Of a DNA stretch of 64,000 nucleotides, positions 8,883-19,342 are shown piece after piece. The notes under the pieces are model-generated. The model did no database searches and was not told the origin of the DNA. It saw nothing but the letters and a program-made list of their open reading frames with translations. The translations under genes were made by a program, and so were the position numbers. Source of the stretch: Thermus hydrothermalis (GTDB lineage: Bacteria; Deinococcota; Deinococci; Deinococcales; Thermaceae); contig NZ_JAKTNT010000006.1 of NCBI RefSeq assembly GCF_022760925.1, positions 62,001 through 126,000 on the forward strand, written 5' to 3'. Positions within the stretch are counted from its first letter, which is position 1. Every line of letters starts with the position of its first letter.

Positions 8883-10190
8883 TTAGGCTACCGGAAGCTC
8901 GAGGCGCTCCCGACCCCGCAGCACCGCCTCCACCAGGTTCATGGGGCAGAAGGGGCCGCACATGCTGCAGGCCTTGGTGCGGCTTCCCCGCTCCTCCTTA
9001 AGCCGCCTGGCCTCCTCGGGAAAGAGGGCGAGGGCGAACTGGGCCTCCCAGTCCAGGCGGTAGCGGGCCTCGGACATCCGCCGGTTCCGCTCCAGCGCCC
9101 TCGGGTTCCCCCGGGCCACGTCGGCGGCGTGGGCGGCGATCTTGAAGGCGATCACCCCTTCCTTCACGTGCTCCGCCGTGGGCAGGCCCAGGTGCTCCGC
9201 CGGGGTCAGGTAGCAGAGCATGTCCGCCCCCATCCAGCCCGCCAAGGCCCCGCCGATGGCCCCGGCGATGTGGTCAAAGCCGGCGGCGGTGTCCACGGGG
9301 AGCATGCCAAGGATGTAAAAGGGGGCATGCCCCGTGAGCTTCTTCTGGATCTGGACGTTGGTGGCCACCTCGTTCAGGGGGATGTGGCCTGGCCCTTCCA
9401 CCATGGCCTGGACCCCAGCCCGCCTGGCCCTTTCCACCAGCTCGCCGATGGTGAGGAGCTCGGCGATCTGGGCCCGGTCGGTGCTGTCCGCCAGGGAGCC
9501 CGGCCTAAGCCCATCCCCCAGGGAGAGGGTCATATCGTAGGTGCGGGCGATGTCCAAGAGGTCGTCAAAGCGGGCGTAAAGGGGGTTCTCCTCCCCGCGG
9601 TGGAGCATCCAGGCGGCCATGAGCCCCCCGCCCCGGCTTACGATGCCCGTGGTGCGGGGGGCATGCCGGTAGACCTCTAGGTTCTTTAGGGTGACGCCCA
9701 CGTGCACCGTGATGTAGTCCACCCCCTCCTTCCCGTGCTCCTCAATGACCTCAAAGAGCTCATCGGGGGACATGTCAAAGAAGTTCTTGCGCTTGGCGGC
9801 CCGGAACTCCGCCTCGTAGATGGGCACGGTGCCCAGGGGAACGGTGGCCACCTCGAGGATGCGCCGCCTTATCTCCTTCAAGTCCCCCCCGGTGGAGAGA
9901 TCCATGACGGTGTCCGCCCCGTAACGGATGGCCACCCGGGCCTTCTCCACCTCCTCCTCCACGTCCACGTAATCGTAGGAGGTGCCCAGGTTGGCGTTCA
10001 CCTTCACGGAAAGCCCCTCCCCGATCCCCTTGAAGTCCCTCAGGGTGCGGTGGTTGGGGTTCCTCGGAATCACGATCCTTCCCGCCGCCACCCCTTCCCG
10101 CACGAACTCGGGGGAAACCCCCTCCTGCTCCGCCACGTAAGCCATCTCCTCGGTGACGATCCCTTTCCTTGCCGCCTCCAACTGCGTCAT
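8883..10190 (-). CDS. thiC: Phosphomethylpyrimidine synthase
   Basis: About 435 aa, the short ThiC form without the extra N-terminal region of proteobacterial enzymes. It is the radical-SAM enzyme converting aminoimidazole ribotide to HMP-P. The core motifs 'VKVNANLGTS', 'GADTVMDLSTGGD', 'VGVTLKN' and 'EGPGHIPLNEV' are present. The C-terminal cluster ligands are C408, C411 and C415 (CSMCGPFC), one residue tighter than the commonly quoted CX2CX4C. The ATG overlaps the thiO stop by 4 bases (ATGA). Confidence 0.96.
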   Translation of the reverse strand: MTQLEAARKGIVTEEMAYVAEQEGVSPEFVREGVAAGRIVIPRNPNHRTLRDFKGIGEGLSVKVNANLGTSYDYVDVEEEVEKARVAIRYGADTVMDLSTGGDLKEIRRRILEVATVPLGTVPIYEAEFRAAKRKNFFDMSPDELFEVIEEHGKEGVDYITVHVGVTLKNLEVYRHAPRTTGIVSRGGGLMAAWMLHRGEENPLYARFDDLLDIARTYDMTLSLGDGLRPGSLADSTDRAQIAELLTIGELVERARRAGVQAMVEGPGHIPLNEVATNVQIQKKLTGHAPFYILGMLPVDTAAGFDHIAGAIGGALAGWMGADMLCYLTPAEHLGLPTAEHVKEGVIAFKIAAHAADVARGNPRALERNRRMSEARYRLDWEAQFALALFPEEARRLKEERGSRTKACSMCGPFCPMNLVEAVLRGRERLELPVA

Positions 10191-11116
10191 CCTTCCACCT
10201 CCATGAGCTTCAAAAGCCGCCTCGCCGTCCAAGGGGCGAGGAGGACCCCGTTGCGGCCATGCCCCGTGGCCGCGTAGACCCCCTCCCCCACCTCCCCCAC
10301 GAAGACCTCCCCCATGGGCCTATACCCCCAAACCGCCTCCCGGAAGCGGGCCCCCTCCAGGAGGGGAAAGCGCTCGTGGGCGTAGTCCGCAAGCCACCGA
10401 AGCCCGAAGAGGTCCACCCCTGCCCCCCACCCCTCCCGGCCCGTGGCCCCCACGTAGACCCCACCCTCCCGGGGCAGGAGGTACCCTTCCCCGGCGAAGA
10501 GCGGGCCGGGGGGAGGAGGTCCCTGGAGGAGGAGGGCCTCCCCCCTGAGGGGGCGCACCCCGAGGCCAAACCGCTCCCCCCAGGCCCCCACGGCGAGGAG
10601 GATGCGCCGGGCCCGCACCTCCCCTTCGGGAAGGACCACCCGCCCCTCCCGCACCCCCTGGGCCTCGGCCTTCAGGTAGGGCACCCCCATGCCCCGAAGC
10701 GAGGCCAAAAGGGCCTCCCTAAGGGCCCGTGGGTGGACATACCCCCCGGGGAAAGCCCTGGCCCCCAAAGCTCCCCGCACCGGGTAGGGCGGGGGGCCTT
10801 CTGCCTCCCAGGCCTCCTTCTCCCCTGGGCTCAAGGCGGCCACGTAGGTGCCGGAAAAGCCCGCTTCTACGGCAAAGCCCTTCTCCCCAAGCTCCGCCAA
10901 GAGGTCCCGGTAATACTCCAGGGCGAAAAGCCCCGCCTCCAAGAGCTCCCCCGAAAGGCCCTCGGGGTAAGGGGCGAGCATCCCGGCGCTCGCCAGGGTG
11001 GCGGCCCCGGGCTTCTCCGCATCCAGGAGGAGGACCTCGAGGCCCCGCTTGGCAAGCTCATAGGCGGCGAGGGTTCCGATGATGCCCGCCCCCACCACCG
11101 CCACCTCGGCCCTCAC
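10187..11116 (-). CDS. thiO: Glycine oxidase ThiO (FAD-dependent)
   Basis: 309 aa DAO-fold flavoprotein. The N-terminal FAD motif '[21 protein letters not shown]' occupies residues 5-25; '[10 protein letters not shown]' follows, and the C-terminal '[35 protein letters not shown]' region (residues ~265-300) is the second FAD-binding segment. ThiO oxidises glycine to iminoglycine for thiazole formation, replacing the radical enzyme ThiH; no thiH is seen here, so this is the aerobic pathway. It overlaps thiG and thiC by 4 bases at each end. Confidence 0.93.
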   Translation of the reverse strand: MRAEVAVVGAGIIGTLAAYELAKRGLEVLLLDAEKPGAATLASAGMLAPYPEGLSGELLEAGLFALEYYRDLLAELGEKGFAVEAGFSGTYVAALSPGEKEAWEAEGPPPYPVRGALGARAFPGGYVHPRALREALLASLRGMGVPYLKAEAQGVREGRVVLPEGEVRARRILLAVGAWGERFGLGVRPLRGEALLLQGPPPPGPLFAGEGYLLPREGGVYVGATGREGWGAGVDLFGLRWLADYAHERFPLLEGARFREAVWGYRPMGEVFVGEVGEGVYAATGHGRNGVLLAPWTARRLLKLMEVEG

Positions 11117-11895
11117 CCCGGCCTCCCCAAGGGCACCCCTTCCGTGGGGCTTGAGGGGCTCGCCCCCTCCCTAGGCCGCATGGGCCCCGCCCGGTAGGCC
11201 TTCCTGCCCGCCTCCACCGCCAGGCGGAAGGCCTCGGCCATGGCGGGCGGGTCCTGGGCCTCGGCGATGGCGGTGTTCACCAAAACGGCGTCCAGCCCCA
11301 GTTCCATGACCTCCGCCGCATGGGAGGGAAGCCCAAGCCCCGCATCCACCACCACGGGCGGGAGGCTTGGGCGCTCCCGGGCGAAGAGCTCCAAAAGGGC
11401 CCGCGTCTTTACCCCCCATCCCGAGCCGATGGGCGCGGCCAAGGGCATCACCGTGGCCGTGCCCAAAGCGGCGAGCTTTTTGGCCAGGACCAGGTCCGGC
11501 CCCATGTAGGGCAGGACAAAGAAGCCCTCCTGGAGGAGGATCTCCGCCGCCTTCAGCGTCTCCACGGGGTCGGGGAGGAGGTAGGCGGGGTCGGGGATGA
11601 CCTCCAGCTTCACCCAGTTCTCCCCCGTGAGGAGGCGGCCGAGCCGGGCCAGCCGCACCGCCTCCTCCGCCGTGCGTGCCCCGGCGGTGTTGGGGAGGAG
11701 GCGCACCCCCTCTAAAGCCTCCAAAAGCCCCACGTGTCCCGGGGCCCCCACCTCCACCCGGCGCACGGAAACCGTCACCACCTCCGCCCTCGCCGCCTTT
11801 AGGGCCTCCCGCATCACCCCGAAGTCGCGAAACTTCCCCGAGCCCAGGATGAGGCGGCTCGTGAGCGTTATGGGTCCCACCTGCCAAGCGTCCAT
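11113..11895 (-). CDS. thiG: Thiazole synthase
   Basis: 260 aa TIM-barrel enzyme that builds thiazole phosphate from deoxyxylulose phosphate, iminoglycine and ThiS thiocarboxylate. It starts '[20 protein letters not shown]' and shows '[19 protein letters not shown]', '[17 protein letters not shown]' (Schiff-base lysine near residue 97), '[13 protein letters not shown]', '[18 protein letters not shown]' and 'VNTAIAEA'. The ATG at 11895 follows a GGAGG-type site; the frame extends upstream over thiS but without homology. The C-terminus overlaps thiO by 4 bases. Confidence 0.96.
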   Translation of the reverse strand: MDAWQVGPITLTSRLILGSGKFRDFGVMREALKAARAEVVTVSVRRVEVGAPGHVGLLEALEGVRLLPNTAGARTAEEAVRLARLGRLLTGENWVKLEVIPDPAYLLPDPVETLKAAEILLQEGFFVLPYMGPDLVLAKKLAALGTATVMPLAAPIGSGWGVKTRALLELFARERPSLPPVVVDAGLGLPSHAAEVMELGLDAVLVNTAIAEAQDPPAMAEAFRLAVEAGRKAYRAGPMRPREGASPSSPTEGVPLGRPG

Positions 11896-11914
11896 CCCTC
11901 CTCCTTTACCCCCT

Positions 11915-12109
11915 TTACCCCCCTTGCACCAGGGCCACCACCTCCACCTCGTCCCCCTCCTGGAGGACACGGGGCGGAAGCTCCTTGCCGGGGTAAGCCT
12001 CCCCGTTGAGGAGGACGGCCACCCGTTCCGGCTCCACCCCCAAGGCTTCCAACACCTCCTTTAGGGTCTTCCCCTCCAAGGGCTTGGGCTCGCCGTTAAG
12101 CCACACCAT
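11915..12109 (-). CDS. thiS: Sulfur carrier protein ThiS
   Basis: 64 aa ubiquitin-fold sulfur carrier, the usual size. It begins MVWLNGEPK and ends with the required Gly-Gly (VALVQGG), which is adenylated and converted to thiocarboxylate. '[10 protein letters not shown]' and 'NGEAYPG' match the family. The start overlaps the end of thiE by 14 bases; the GTG one codon later is an alternative start. No thiF homologue is visible nearby, so the activating enzyme must be encoded elsewhere or shared with molybdopterin synthesis. Confidence 0.93.
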   Translation of the reverse strand: MVWLNGEPKPLEGKTLKEVLEALGVEPERVAVLLNGEAYPGKELPPRVLQEGDEVEVVALVQGG

Positions 12110-12716
12110 AAAGCCTCTCCCTGAAGGCCCGGGCCGCCCGCTCGGGGTCCTCCGCATCCAGGATGGCGCGCACCACCACCACCCGCCGGGCCCCCGCCTC
12201 GAGGACCTCCGGCAGGTTCTTCAGGTCAATGCCCCCGATGGCGAACCAGGGCTTCTCTCCGAGGTTCTCCGCGGCAAAGCGGACGTAGCCAAGCCCCGCC
12301 GCCTTACGCCCGGGCTTGGTAGGGGTTTCCCACACCGGCCCCACGGACAGGTAGTCTGCCCCCTCCTCCAGGGCCTTTAGGGCCTGCTCGGGAGCGTGGG
12401 TGGAGCGGCCCACCAGGCCCTGAAAGAAGCGCCTGGCCTCCCTGGGCGTGAGGTCCCCCTGGCCCAGGTGCACCCCATCCGCCCCCAGGAGGGCAGCAAG
12501 GTCCGGGCGATCGTTGAGGAAGAAGGGGACCCCGTAGCGCCGGGCCAAGGCCAGCATCTTTTCCCCTAGCTCCAGAATGGGCCTCGCCTCCCAGTCCTTG
12601 GCCCTGAGCTGCAAAACCTCCACCCCGCCCGCCAGGGCCCGCTCGGTGCGGGAAAGGACCTCCTCCCACGTCCAGGAAGGCCGTGGGGTCACCACCAGGT
12701 AGAGCCTGCCGAGCAA
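12096..12716 (-). CDS. thiE: Thiamine-phosphate synthase
   Basis: 206 aa TIM-barrel enzyme joining HMP-PP and thiazole phosphate. Motifs: 'YLVVTPR', 'VEVLQLRAKDW', 'FFLNDRPDLAALLGADGVHLGQGDL' (residues ~60-85), 'GRSTHAPEQALKALEEGADYLSVGPVWETPTK' (~100-132) and 'FAIGGID'. The start is a TTG, positioned 5-12 bases after AAGGGGGTGA; I see no better ATG. That ribosome site lies in one arm of a hairpin downstream of the riboswitch. First gene of the thi operon. Confidence 0.94.
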   Translation of the reverse strand: MLGRLYLVVTPRPSWTWEEVLSRTERALAGGVEVLQLRAKDWEARPILELGEKMLALARRYGVPFFLNDRPDLAALLGADGVHLGQGDLTPREARRFFQGLVGRSTHAPEQALKALEEGADYLSVGPVWETPTKPGRKAAGLGYVRFAAENLGEKPWFAIGGIDLKNLPEVLEAGARRVVVVRAILDAEDPERAARAFRERLYGVA

Positions 12717-12721
12717 CCTTT

Positions 12722-12766
12722 CACCCCCTTAGGCCAGCGGAAAAGGCCCACGCGGCCCAAGGGGTG
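12722..12766 (-). promoter_or_regulatory. Sequestering hairpin over the thiE ribosome-binding site
   Basis: On the minus strand CACCCC-TTGGGCC (12766-12754) can pair with GGCCTAAGGGGGTG (12735-12722), with one bulge and one mismatch. The 3' arm holds the AAGGGGGTGA ribosome site of thiE. The 5' arm is also perfectly complementary (7 nt) to AGGGGTG at 12885-12879 in the aptamer, so the two pairings exclude each other. Confidence 0.65.
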
Positions 12767-12795
12767 TTGGGTTTTGGGGATTGGGGATCTTCCGC

Positions 12796-12892
12796 ATAGG
12801 CTTCCCTCCGCCGGCATTACCCGGATCAGGTTCCAAGGGTTGCTGGGAAGGACCCAGCTCTCAGCCCCTCCATTGGGGCACCCCTAGCCTGC
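12796..12892 (-). ncRNA. TPP riboswitch (THI element)
   Basis: Read on the minus strand it contains the conserved thi-box segments: AGGGGTGCC, GGGGCTGAGAG, ACCCTTGGAACCTGATCC, GGGTAATGCCGGCG and GGAGGGAAGCC. P1 is formed by GCAGGCT with AGCCTATGC. It lies 80 nt upstream of thiE and should repress the operon when thiamine diphosphate is abundant, probably at translation initiation because a ribosome-site hairpin follows and no U-tract terminator is seen. Confidence 0.97.
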
Positions 12893-12899
12893 AAGGGTT

Positions 12900-12905
12900 A
12901 CTTTA
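12900..12905 (-). promoter_or_regulatory. Probable -10 of the thi operon
   Basis: TAAAGT on the minus strand, 7-8 bases before the first base of the riboswitch. No clear -35 at 16-18 bases. Confidence 0.5.
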
Positions 12906-12956
12906 CCACGAGGAGTCCCAGGGAATGGAAGGGGGGGCACAAAGGGCCTTATACCC

Positions 12957-12986
12957 TTGACATTCATGGGCTCAATGGTATACCAT
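12957..12986 (+). promoter_or_regulatory. Promoter and palindromic site of the sulfate assimilation operon
   Basis: TTGACA (12957-12962), 16-base spacer, TATACC (12979-12984). The -10 lies within a perfect 12-base palindrome ATGGTATACCAT (12975-12986), a possible repressor operator. The leader to the first gene is about 35 nt. Together with the riboswitch this accounts for the gene-free stretch 12717-13027. Confidence 0.7.
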
Positions 12987-13027
12987 GCCGGGCAACCCTC
13001 CCTCCGGGAGGGGACGAGGAGGCGAAG

Positions 13028-14758
<1,731 letters not shown>

Positions 14759-14776
14759 ACGGCATAGGAGGCCACC

Positions 14777-15538
14777 ATGCGCATCGCCTACGCTGGCCTA
14801 AGGCGGAGGGAGGAGTTCAAGGCCCTGGCGGAAAAGCTAGGCTTCACCCCCCTGCTCCTCCCTGCCCAGACCACGGAGAAGGTACCCGTACCCGAGTACC
14901 AGGACCGCCTCCGGGAGCTTTCCCGAGGGGTGGACCTTTTCCTCGCCACCACCGGGGTTGGGGTCCGGGACCTCCTGGAAGCGGGCAAAGCCCTGGGCCT
15001 GGACCTCAAAGACCCCTTGGCCCAAGCCCACCGCCTGGCCCGGGGCGCCAAGGCGGCCCGCATCCTGCGGGAGGAAGGCCTCCCCCCCCACGCCACGGGG
15101 GACGGCACGAGCCCAAGCCTCATCCCCCTAATCCCCCAAGGCCCAGGCAGGGCAGCGCTGCAGCTTTACGGCAAACCCTTACCCCTCCTAGAGGCTGCCC
15201 TGGAGGAAAGGGGGTACCAGGTCCTCCCCCTCCTGCCCTACCGCCACCTGCCTAACCCTGAGGGCATCCGGGCCCTGGAGGAGGCCATCCGGGAAAGGGC
15301 CGTGGACGCCGTGGCCTTCGTGGCCGCCATCCAGGTGGAGTTCCTCTTTGAGGGCGCGGAGAACCCCGAAGCGCTCCGGGAAGCCCTGAACGCCCAGGTG
15401 AAGGCGGTGGCCGTGGGCCGGGTCACGGGGGATGCCCTGAGGGAATGGGGGGTAAAGCCCTTCTACGTGGACGAAACCGAGCGCTTAGGGAGCATGCTCC
15501 AGGGCTTCAAGAAAGCCCTTTTCCAGGAGGCGGTATGA
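14777..15538 (+). CDS. hemD: Uroporphyrinogen-III synthase
   Basis: 253 aa. It closes hydroxymethylbilane to uroporphyrinogen III, the precursor of siroheme. The family is poorly conserved; the bilobed pattern is visible ('MRIAYAGLRRREEFKALAEKLG' start region, 'FLATTGVGVRDLLEAG' near 55-70, 'LPLLPYRHLPNPEG', 'VDAVAFVAAIQVEFLFEGA' near 180-198, 'VAVGRVTGDALREWGVKP' near 215-232). Its place between sulfite reductase and precorrin-2 dehydrogenase supports the role. AGGAGG precedes the ATG; it overlaps the next gene by 4 bases. Confidence 0.9.
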   Translation: MRIAYAGLRRREEFKALAEKLGFTPLLLPAQTTEKVPVPEYQDRLRELSRGVDLFLATTGVGVRDLLEAGKALGLDLKDPLAQAHRLARGAKAARILREEGLPPHATGDGTSPSLIPLIPQGPGRAALQLYGKPLPLLEAALEERGYQVLPLLPYRHLPNPEGIRALEEAIRERAVDAVAFVAAIQVEFLFEGAENPEALREALNAQVKAVAVGRVTGDALREWGVKPFYVDETERLGSMLQGFKKALFQEAV

Positions 15539-16179
15539 CCTACTTCCCCCTGATGCTAGACCTCAAGGACCGCCCTGTCCTTCTCATCGCCGGGGGTCCC
15601 GAGACCGAGGCCAAGCTCCACGCCCTCCTCCAGGCCGGGGCCCGGGTCACGGTCCTGGCCGAGGAGGACGCCTGGGGCCTCGCCGCTTTGGAAAGGGAAG
15701 GGAGGATCCGCTGGCTCCGGCGGGGCTACCGGGAGGGGGACCTCGAGGGCTACTTCCTGGTCGTAAGCCACCCCAAGGACAAGGCCATCCATCCCCGGGT
15801 GCGCCGGGAAGCGGAGGAAAGGCGCATCTTCCTGGTGGCGGTGGACGATCCAGAACACGCCAGCGCCATCCTCCCCGCCGTCCTCCGCCGGGGAGATTTC
15901 CTCGTGGCCCTTTCCACCTCCGGCGCAGCCCCGGCCCTAGCGGTGCGCCTTAAAGAGCGCCTTGCCCAGCTTTTCCCCGAAACCTATGGGGAACTTGTGG
16001 CCTTTCTCCGCACCCTAAGGCCTAAAATCGCCCAGATCCCGAGCTTTGAGGAAAGGAAGCGGCTTTGGTACCGCATCGTGGACCAGGCCCTGGAGGAACT
16101 GGACCTGGACCCCAAGGACGGCCTGGCCAAGGCCAAAGCCAAAGCAGAGGAAACCCTGGAGGAAGTATGGACAAGGTAA
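15535..16179 (+). CDS. Precorrin-2 dehydrogenase/sirohydrochlorin ferrochelatase (Met8/CysG N-domain type)
   Basis: About 214 aa. It oxidises precorrin-2 to sirohydrochlorin and may insert iron to make siroheme. 'YFPLMLDLKDRPVLLIAGG' with 'GARVTVLAEE' forms an NAD-binding Rossmann fold; 'VAVDDPEHASAILPAVLRRGDFLVALSTSGAAPALAVRLKE' (~residues 101-141) is the Met8/CysG motif region. The ATG overlaps the hemD stop. Methyltransferase CobA is encoded separately in the same operon, so this is a split CysG. The 3' end overlaps cysH by 13 bases. Confidence 0.93.
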   Translation: MTYFPLMLDLKDRPVLLIAGGPETEAKLHALLQAGARVTVLAEEDAWGLAALEREGRIRWLRRGYREGDLEGYFLVVSHPKDKAIHPRVRREAEERRIFLVAVDDPEHASAILPAVLRRGDFLVALSTSGAAPALAVRLKERLAQLFPETYGELVAFLRTLRPKIAQIPSFEERKRLWYRIVDQALEELDLDPKDGLAKAKAKAEETLEEVWTR

Positions 16180-16835
16180 GGGCTGCCAAGAGCTTGGTTC
16201 AAGAAGCTTTGGCCCATAGCCAAAACCCTTGCTTCACCTGCAGCTTCCAAGCGGAGGACGTGGTGGTGCTCCACCTCCTCCTGGAAGCCAAGCCCGACAT
16301 CCCCGTCCTCTTCCTGGACACCGGCTACCACTTCCCCGAGGTCTACGCCTACCGGGACGAGATGCAAAAGCTTCTCGGCTTTCGCCTCGTAAACCTGACC
16401 CCCGCCCTCTCCCGAGAGGAACAAGAAGCCCGCTTTGGGCGGCTTTACGAGAGCGACCCCCACCGCTGCTGCCAGATCCGCAAGGTGGAGCCGCTCTTCC
16501 AAGCCCTGGAAGGGTACGACACCTGGTTCACGGGGCTTAGGCGGGAGCAGTCCCCCACCCGGGCCAATCTCCAACCTTTGGAAGAAGCGGTGCTCCCTAC
16601 GGGCCACCGGCTTAGGAAGGTGAGCCCCCTCTACGACTGGACGCTCAAGGAGGTCTTCGCCTACCTGGCGGTGCAGGACCTGCCCTACCTTCCCCTCTAC
16701 GACCAAGGCTACCTCTCCATCGGTTGCGCCCCCTGCACCGCAAAGCCCCTGGATCCAAACGATCCGCGTTCGGGGCGTTGGGCGGGCAAGGGCAAGCTGG
16801 AGTGCGGCATCCACCTGCACGGGAAGGAGGGGTAG
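16167..16835 (+). CDS. cysH: Adenylyl-sulfate (APS) reductase, assimilatory
   Basis: 222 aa PP-loop family protein. It reduces APS to sulfite using thioredoxin. The [4Fe-4S] ligands CC (101-102) and C187/C190 mark the APS-reducing rather than PAPS-reducing type; the catalytic cysteine is C213 in 'LECGIHLHG'. 'FSFQAED..', 'FLDTGYHFPE' and 'GLRREQSPTRA' complete the family pattern. No APS kinase is present in the operon, in agreement. The start chosen gives a 13-base overlap with the preceding gene. Confidence 0.93.
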   Translation: MDKVRAAKSLVQEALAHSQNPCFTCSFQAEDVVVLHLLLEAKPDIPVLFLDTGYHFPEVYAYRDEMQKLLGFRLVNLTPALSREEQEARFGRLYESDPHRCCQIRKVEPLFQALEGYDTWFTGLRREQSPTRANLQPLEEAVLPTGHRLRKVSPLYDWTLKEVFAYLAVQDLPYLPLYDQGYLSIGCAPCTAKPLDPNDPRSGRWAGKGKLECGIHLHGKEG

Positions 16836-16836
16836 C

Positions 16837-17577
16837 ATGGCCTTTCTCCTGGGCTTTCTCATCGCCTTCGCCATCGGGGTCACGGGGGTAGGCGCGGGGA
16901 CCATCACCGCCCCGCTTCTCATCCTGGCCCTAGGCCTCCCCCCGGAGGTGGCGGTGGGCACCGCCCTCCTTTTCGGTTTCCTGGTGAAGATCCCGGCAGG
17001 CGGGGTTTACCTCGCCCGGAGGCAGGTGGCGCCTAGGGCGCTTGCGCTCCTCCTCCTCGGGGGGGTACCCGGGGTGCTCCTGGGAAGCCTCCTCCTCACC
17101 GGGCTCAAAGGGGCCAAGGACCTCGTCCTCCTCCTGGTGGGGCTTACCGTGGTGGCTTCCGCCGCCTTGGGGCTTTGGCGGAGCTTCCGGAAGCACGCTG
17201 CGGGCAGGGAAAGGCCCAAGCTCCTTCCCCCCGCGGCCTTCGGGATTGGCCTCGAGGTGGGCTTCTCCTCCGCCGGGGCCGGGGCCTTGGGCACCCTCCT
17301 CCTCCTCTACGCCACCCGGCTTTCCCCCCAGCAGGTGGTGGGCACGGACCTCCTCTTCGGCCTGGTCCTCTCCCTCCTGGGGGGCGGGGTGCACCTCCTC
17401 TTCGGCCAGGTGGACCCAGGCCTCCTCCTCGCCTTGGGCACCGGGGGCATCCTGGGCGCCACCCTGGGGGCCCTCTTCGCCACCCGCTTACCCCGGGAGC
17501 CCCTGCGGCTCGCCCTCCTCCTCTGGCTCCTCTTCATCGGGGGGCAACTCATCTACCGGGGGGTGGCGCATGGGTAA
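16837..17577 (+). CDS. TauE/SafE (TSUP) family membrane carrier, probably sulfate or sulfite
   Basis: 246 aa with about seven to eight hydrophobic helices and two TSUP repeats: 'GVGAGTITAPLLILALGLPPEVAVGTAL' region (~14-45) and 'SAGAGALGTLLLLYATRLSPQQVVGTDLLFGL' region (~145-178), each with the conserved Gly-rich turn and the V-GT motif. TSUP proteins move sulfite, sulfoacetate or related anions. Position between APS reductase and cobA suggests sulfate uptake or sulfite export to protect the cell. Starts 1 base after cysH with a GGAGGGG site; overlaps cobA by 8 bases. Confidence 0.88.
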   Translation: MAFLLGFLIAFAIGVTGVGAGTITAPLLILALGLPPEVAVGTALLFGFLVKIPAGGVYLARRQVAPRALALLLLGGVPGVLLGSLLLTGLKGAKDLVLLLVGLTVVASAALGLWRSFRKHAAGRERPKLLPPAAFGIGLEVGFSSAGAGALGTLLLLYATRLSPQQVVGTDLLFGLVLSLLGGGVHLLFGQVDPGLLLALGTGGILGATLGALFATRLPREPLRLALLLWLLFIGGQLIYRGVAHG

Positions 17578-18289
17578 GGTCTACCTGGTGGGGGCAGGCC
17601 CGGGGGACCCCGAGCTCCTCACCCTCAAGGCCCACCGCCTCCTCCAGGAGGCCCCCGTGGTCCTTCACGACCGCCTGGTGGACGGGCGCATCCTGGACCT
17701 CGCCCCGGGGAAGAAGGTCTACGTGGGGAAGGAGGAGGGGGAAAGCGGGAAGCAGGCCGCCATCCACCGCCTCCTCCTCCACTACGCCCGCCGCTACCCC
17801 TTTGTGGTGCGCCTGAAGGGCGGGGACCCCTTCGTCTTCGGCCGGGGCGGGGAGGAAGCGCTTTTCCTTCTGCGGCACGGGATCCCCGTGGAGGTGGTAC
17901 CGGGGGTGAGCAGCCTGCTCGCTACGGGCCTGCCCCTCACCCACCGGGGCCTGGCCCACGGCTTCGCCGCCGTGTCCGGCGTGGTGGAAGGGGGCGGCTA
18001 CCCCGACCTCCGGCCCTTCGCCCAGGCTCCCACCCTGGTGGTGCTCATGGGGGTAAAAAGGCGGGTCTGGATCGCCCAGGAACTCCTACGTCTAGGCCGG
18101 AATCCAGAAGAGCCCACCCTCTTCGTGGAACAGGCCACCACGCCTAAGGAGCGCCGCATCCCCGCCCGCCTGGGCGAGGTAGCCCAAGGCAAGGTGGCCG
18201 TGGAAGCCCCCGCCCTCTGGATCCTGGGAGAAGCGGTGCGGGTCTTTGAGGAGGCCCGCTTAGAAGCCGAAGCGCTTCTACGGAGGTAG
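17570..18289 (+). CDS. cobA: Uroporphyrinogen-III C-methyltransferase (SUMT)
   Basis: 239 aa, single-domain SUMT that methylates uroporphyrinogen III twice with SAM to give precorrin-2. Signatures: 'VYLVGAGPGDPELLTLKA' (4-21), 'VVLHDRLVD', 'VRLKGGDPFVFGRGGEEA' (~81-98), 'EVVPGVSSLLA', 'GLPLTHRGLA' and 'LVVLMGVKR'. The ATG lies within the end of the carrier gene with GGGGGGTGG upstream. Here it feeds siroheme for sulfite reductase. Confidence 0.96.
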   Translation: MGKVYLVGAGPGDPELLTLKAHRLLQEAPVVLHDRLVDGRILDLAPGKKVYVGKEEGESGKQAAIHRLLLHYARRYPFVVRLKGGDPFVFGRGGEEALFLLRHGIPVEVVPGVSSLLATGLPLTHRGLAHGFAAVSGVVEGGGYPDLRPFAQAPTLVVLMGVKRRVWIAQELLRLGRNPEEPTLFVEQATTPKERRIPARLGEVAQGKVAVEAPALWILGEAVRVFEEARLEAEALLRR

Positions 18290-18292
18290 CCC

Positions 18293-19342
18293 ATGGTGGA
18301 TACGCTTCCCACGTTGGAGATTGGCGAGGACGAGCGCCTGGACCTGGAAAACCTGGCCACGGGGGCCTTCGCCCCCCTCCAAGGCTTCTTGACCCGGGAG
18401 GAGGCCCTGAGCGTGGCCGAAACCATGCGCCTGCCCACGGGGGAGGTCTGGACCCTTCCCATCCTCCTGCAGACCCCCGAGAAACCCCGGGTGGGCCCAG
18501 GGGACACCGTGGCCCTGGTCCACGGAGGGGAACGGGTGGCGCTCCTACACGTGCAGGATGTGTACGCCTTGGACCTGAGGCGCCTGGCCAAGCAGGTCTT
18601 CGGCACGGAAAGCGAGGCCCACCCCGGGGTGGCCCGGCTCTACGCCAAAGGCCCTTATGCCCTGGGGGGGAAGGTGGAAGTCCTAAAGTTCAGGGCGCGT
18701 AGCCCTCTGGAGAAAACCCCCGAGGAGGCCAAGGCCCTCTTCCGGGAATGGGGGTGGAGGCGGGTGGTGGCCTTCCAGACCCGCAACGCCCCCCACCGGG
18801 CCCACGAGTACCTGATCCGGCTCGGCCTGGAGCTGGCGGACGGGGTTCTCGTCCACCCCATCCTGGGGGCCAAGAAGGCGGACGACTTCCCCACGGAGGT
18901 GATCCTCCAGGCCTACCAGGCCCTCATCCATGGGTTTCTCCCCCAAAACCGGGTGGCCCTCTTCGGCCTCGCCACCCCCATGCGCTACGCCGGGCCCAAA
19001 GAAGCGGTCTTCCACGCCCTGGTGCGCAAGAACTTCGGGGCCACCCACTTCCTGGTGGGCCGGGACCACGCCGGGGTGGGGGACTTCTACGATCCCTACG
19101 CCGCCCACCGCATCTTTGACGAGCTTCCCCCCTTGGGCATAGAGATCCTCCGGGTGGGGGCCGTCTTCCATTGCGCCCTCTGCGGCGGCATCGCCTCGGA
19201 AAGGACCTGCCCCGAAGCGCACCGGGAAAAGCGCCTTTCCATCAGCATGACCAAGGTGCGCGCCCTCCTGCGGGAAGGGAAGGCTCCACCCCCCGAGCTG
19301 GTGCGGCCCGAACTCCTCCCTATCCTGCGGCAGGGGGTGTAG
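18293..19342 (+). CDS. sat: Sulfate adenylyltransferase (ATP sulfurylase)
   Basis: 349 aa homo-oligomeric Sat type. It makes APS from ATP and sulfate. Active-site motifs: '[10 protein letters not shown]' (QxRNxxHxxH, ~162-171), 'LLAKK'-like '[11 protein letters not shown]', '[12 protein letters not shown]' and 'GRDHAGVG' (~258-265). A CxxC...C-x3-H pattern ('[17 protein letters not shown]') near residue 290 matches the zinc site reported for the T. thermophilus enzyme. Last gene of the operon; its 3' end overlaps the convergent LLM gene by 23 bases. Confidence 0.96.
   Translation: MVDTLPTLEIGEDERLDLENLATGAFAPLQGFLTREEALSVAETMRLPTGEVWTLPILLQTPEKPRVGPGDTVALVHGGERVALLHVQDVYALDLRRLAKQVFGTESEAHPGVARLYAKGPYALGGKVEVLKFRARSPLEKTPEEAKALFREWGWRRVVAFQTRNAPHRAHEYLIRLGLELADGVLVHPILGAKKADDFPTEVILQAYQALIHGFLPQNRVALFGLATPMRYAGPKEAVFHALVRKNFGATHFLVGRDHAGVGDFYDPYAAHRIFDELPPLGIEILRVGAVFHCALCGGIASERTCPEAHREKRLSISMTKVRALLREGKAPPPELVRPELLPILRQGV

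Noticed and set aside
16167-16835. PAPS reductase for cysH
   Set aside because: The CC...CxxC cluster ligands mark APS reductase and no APS kinase is present.
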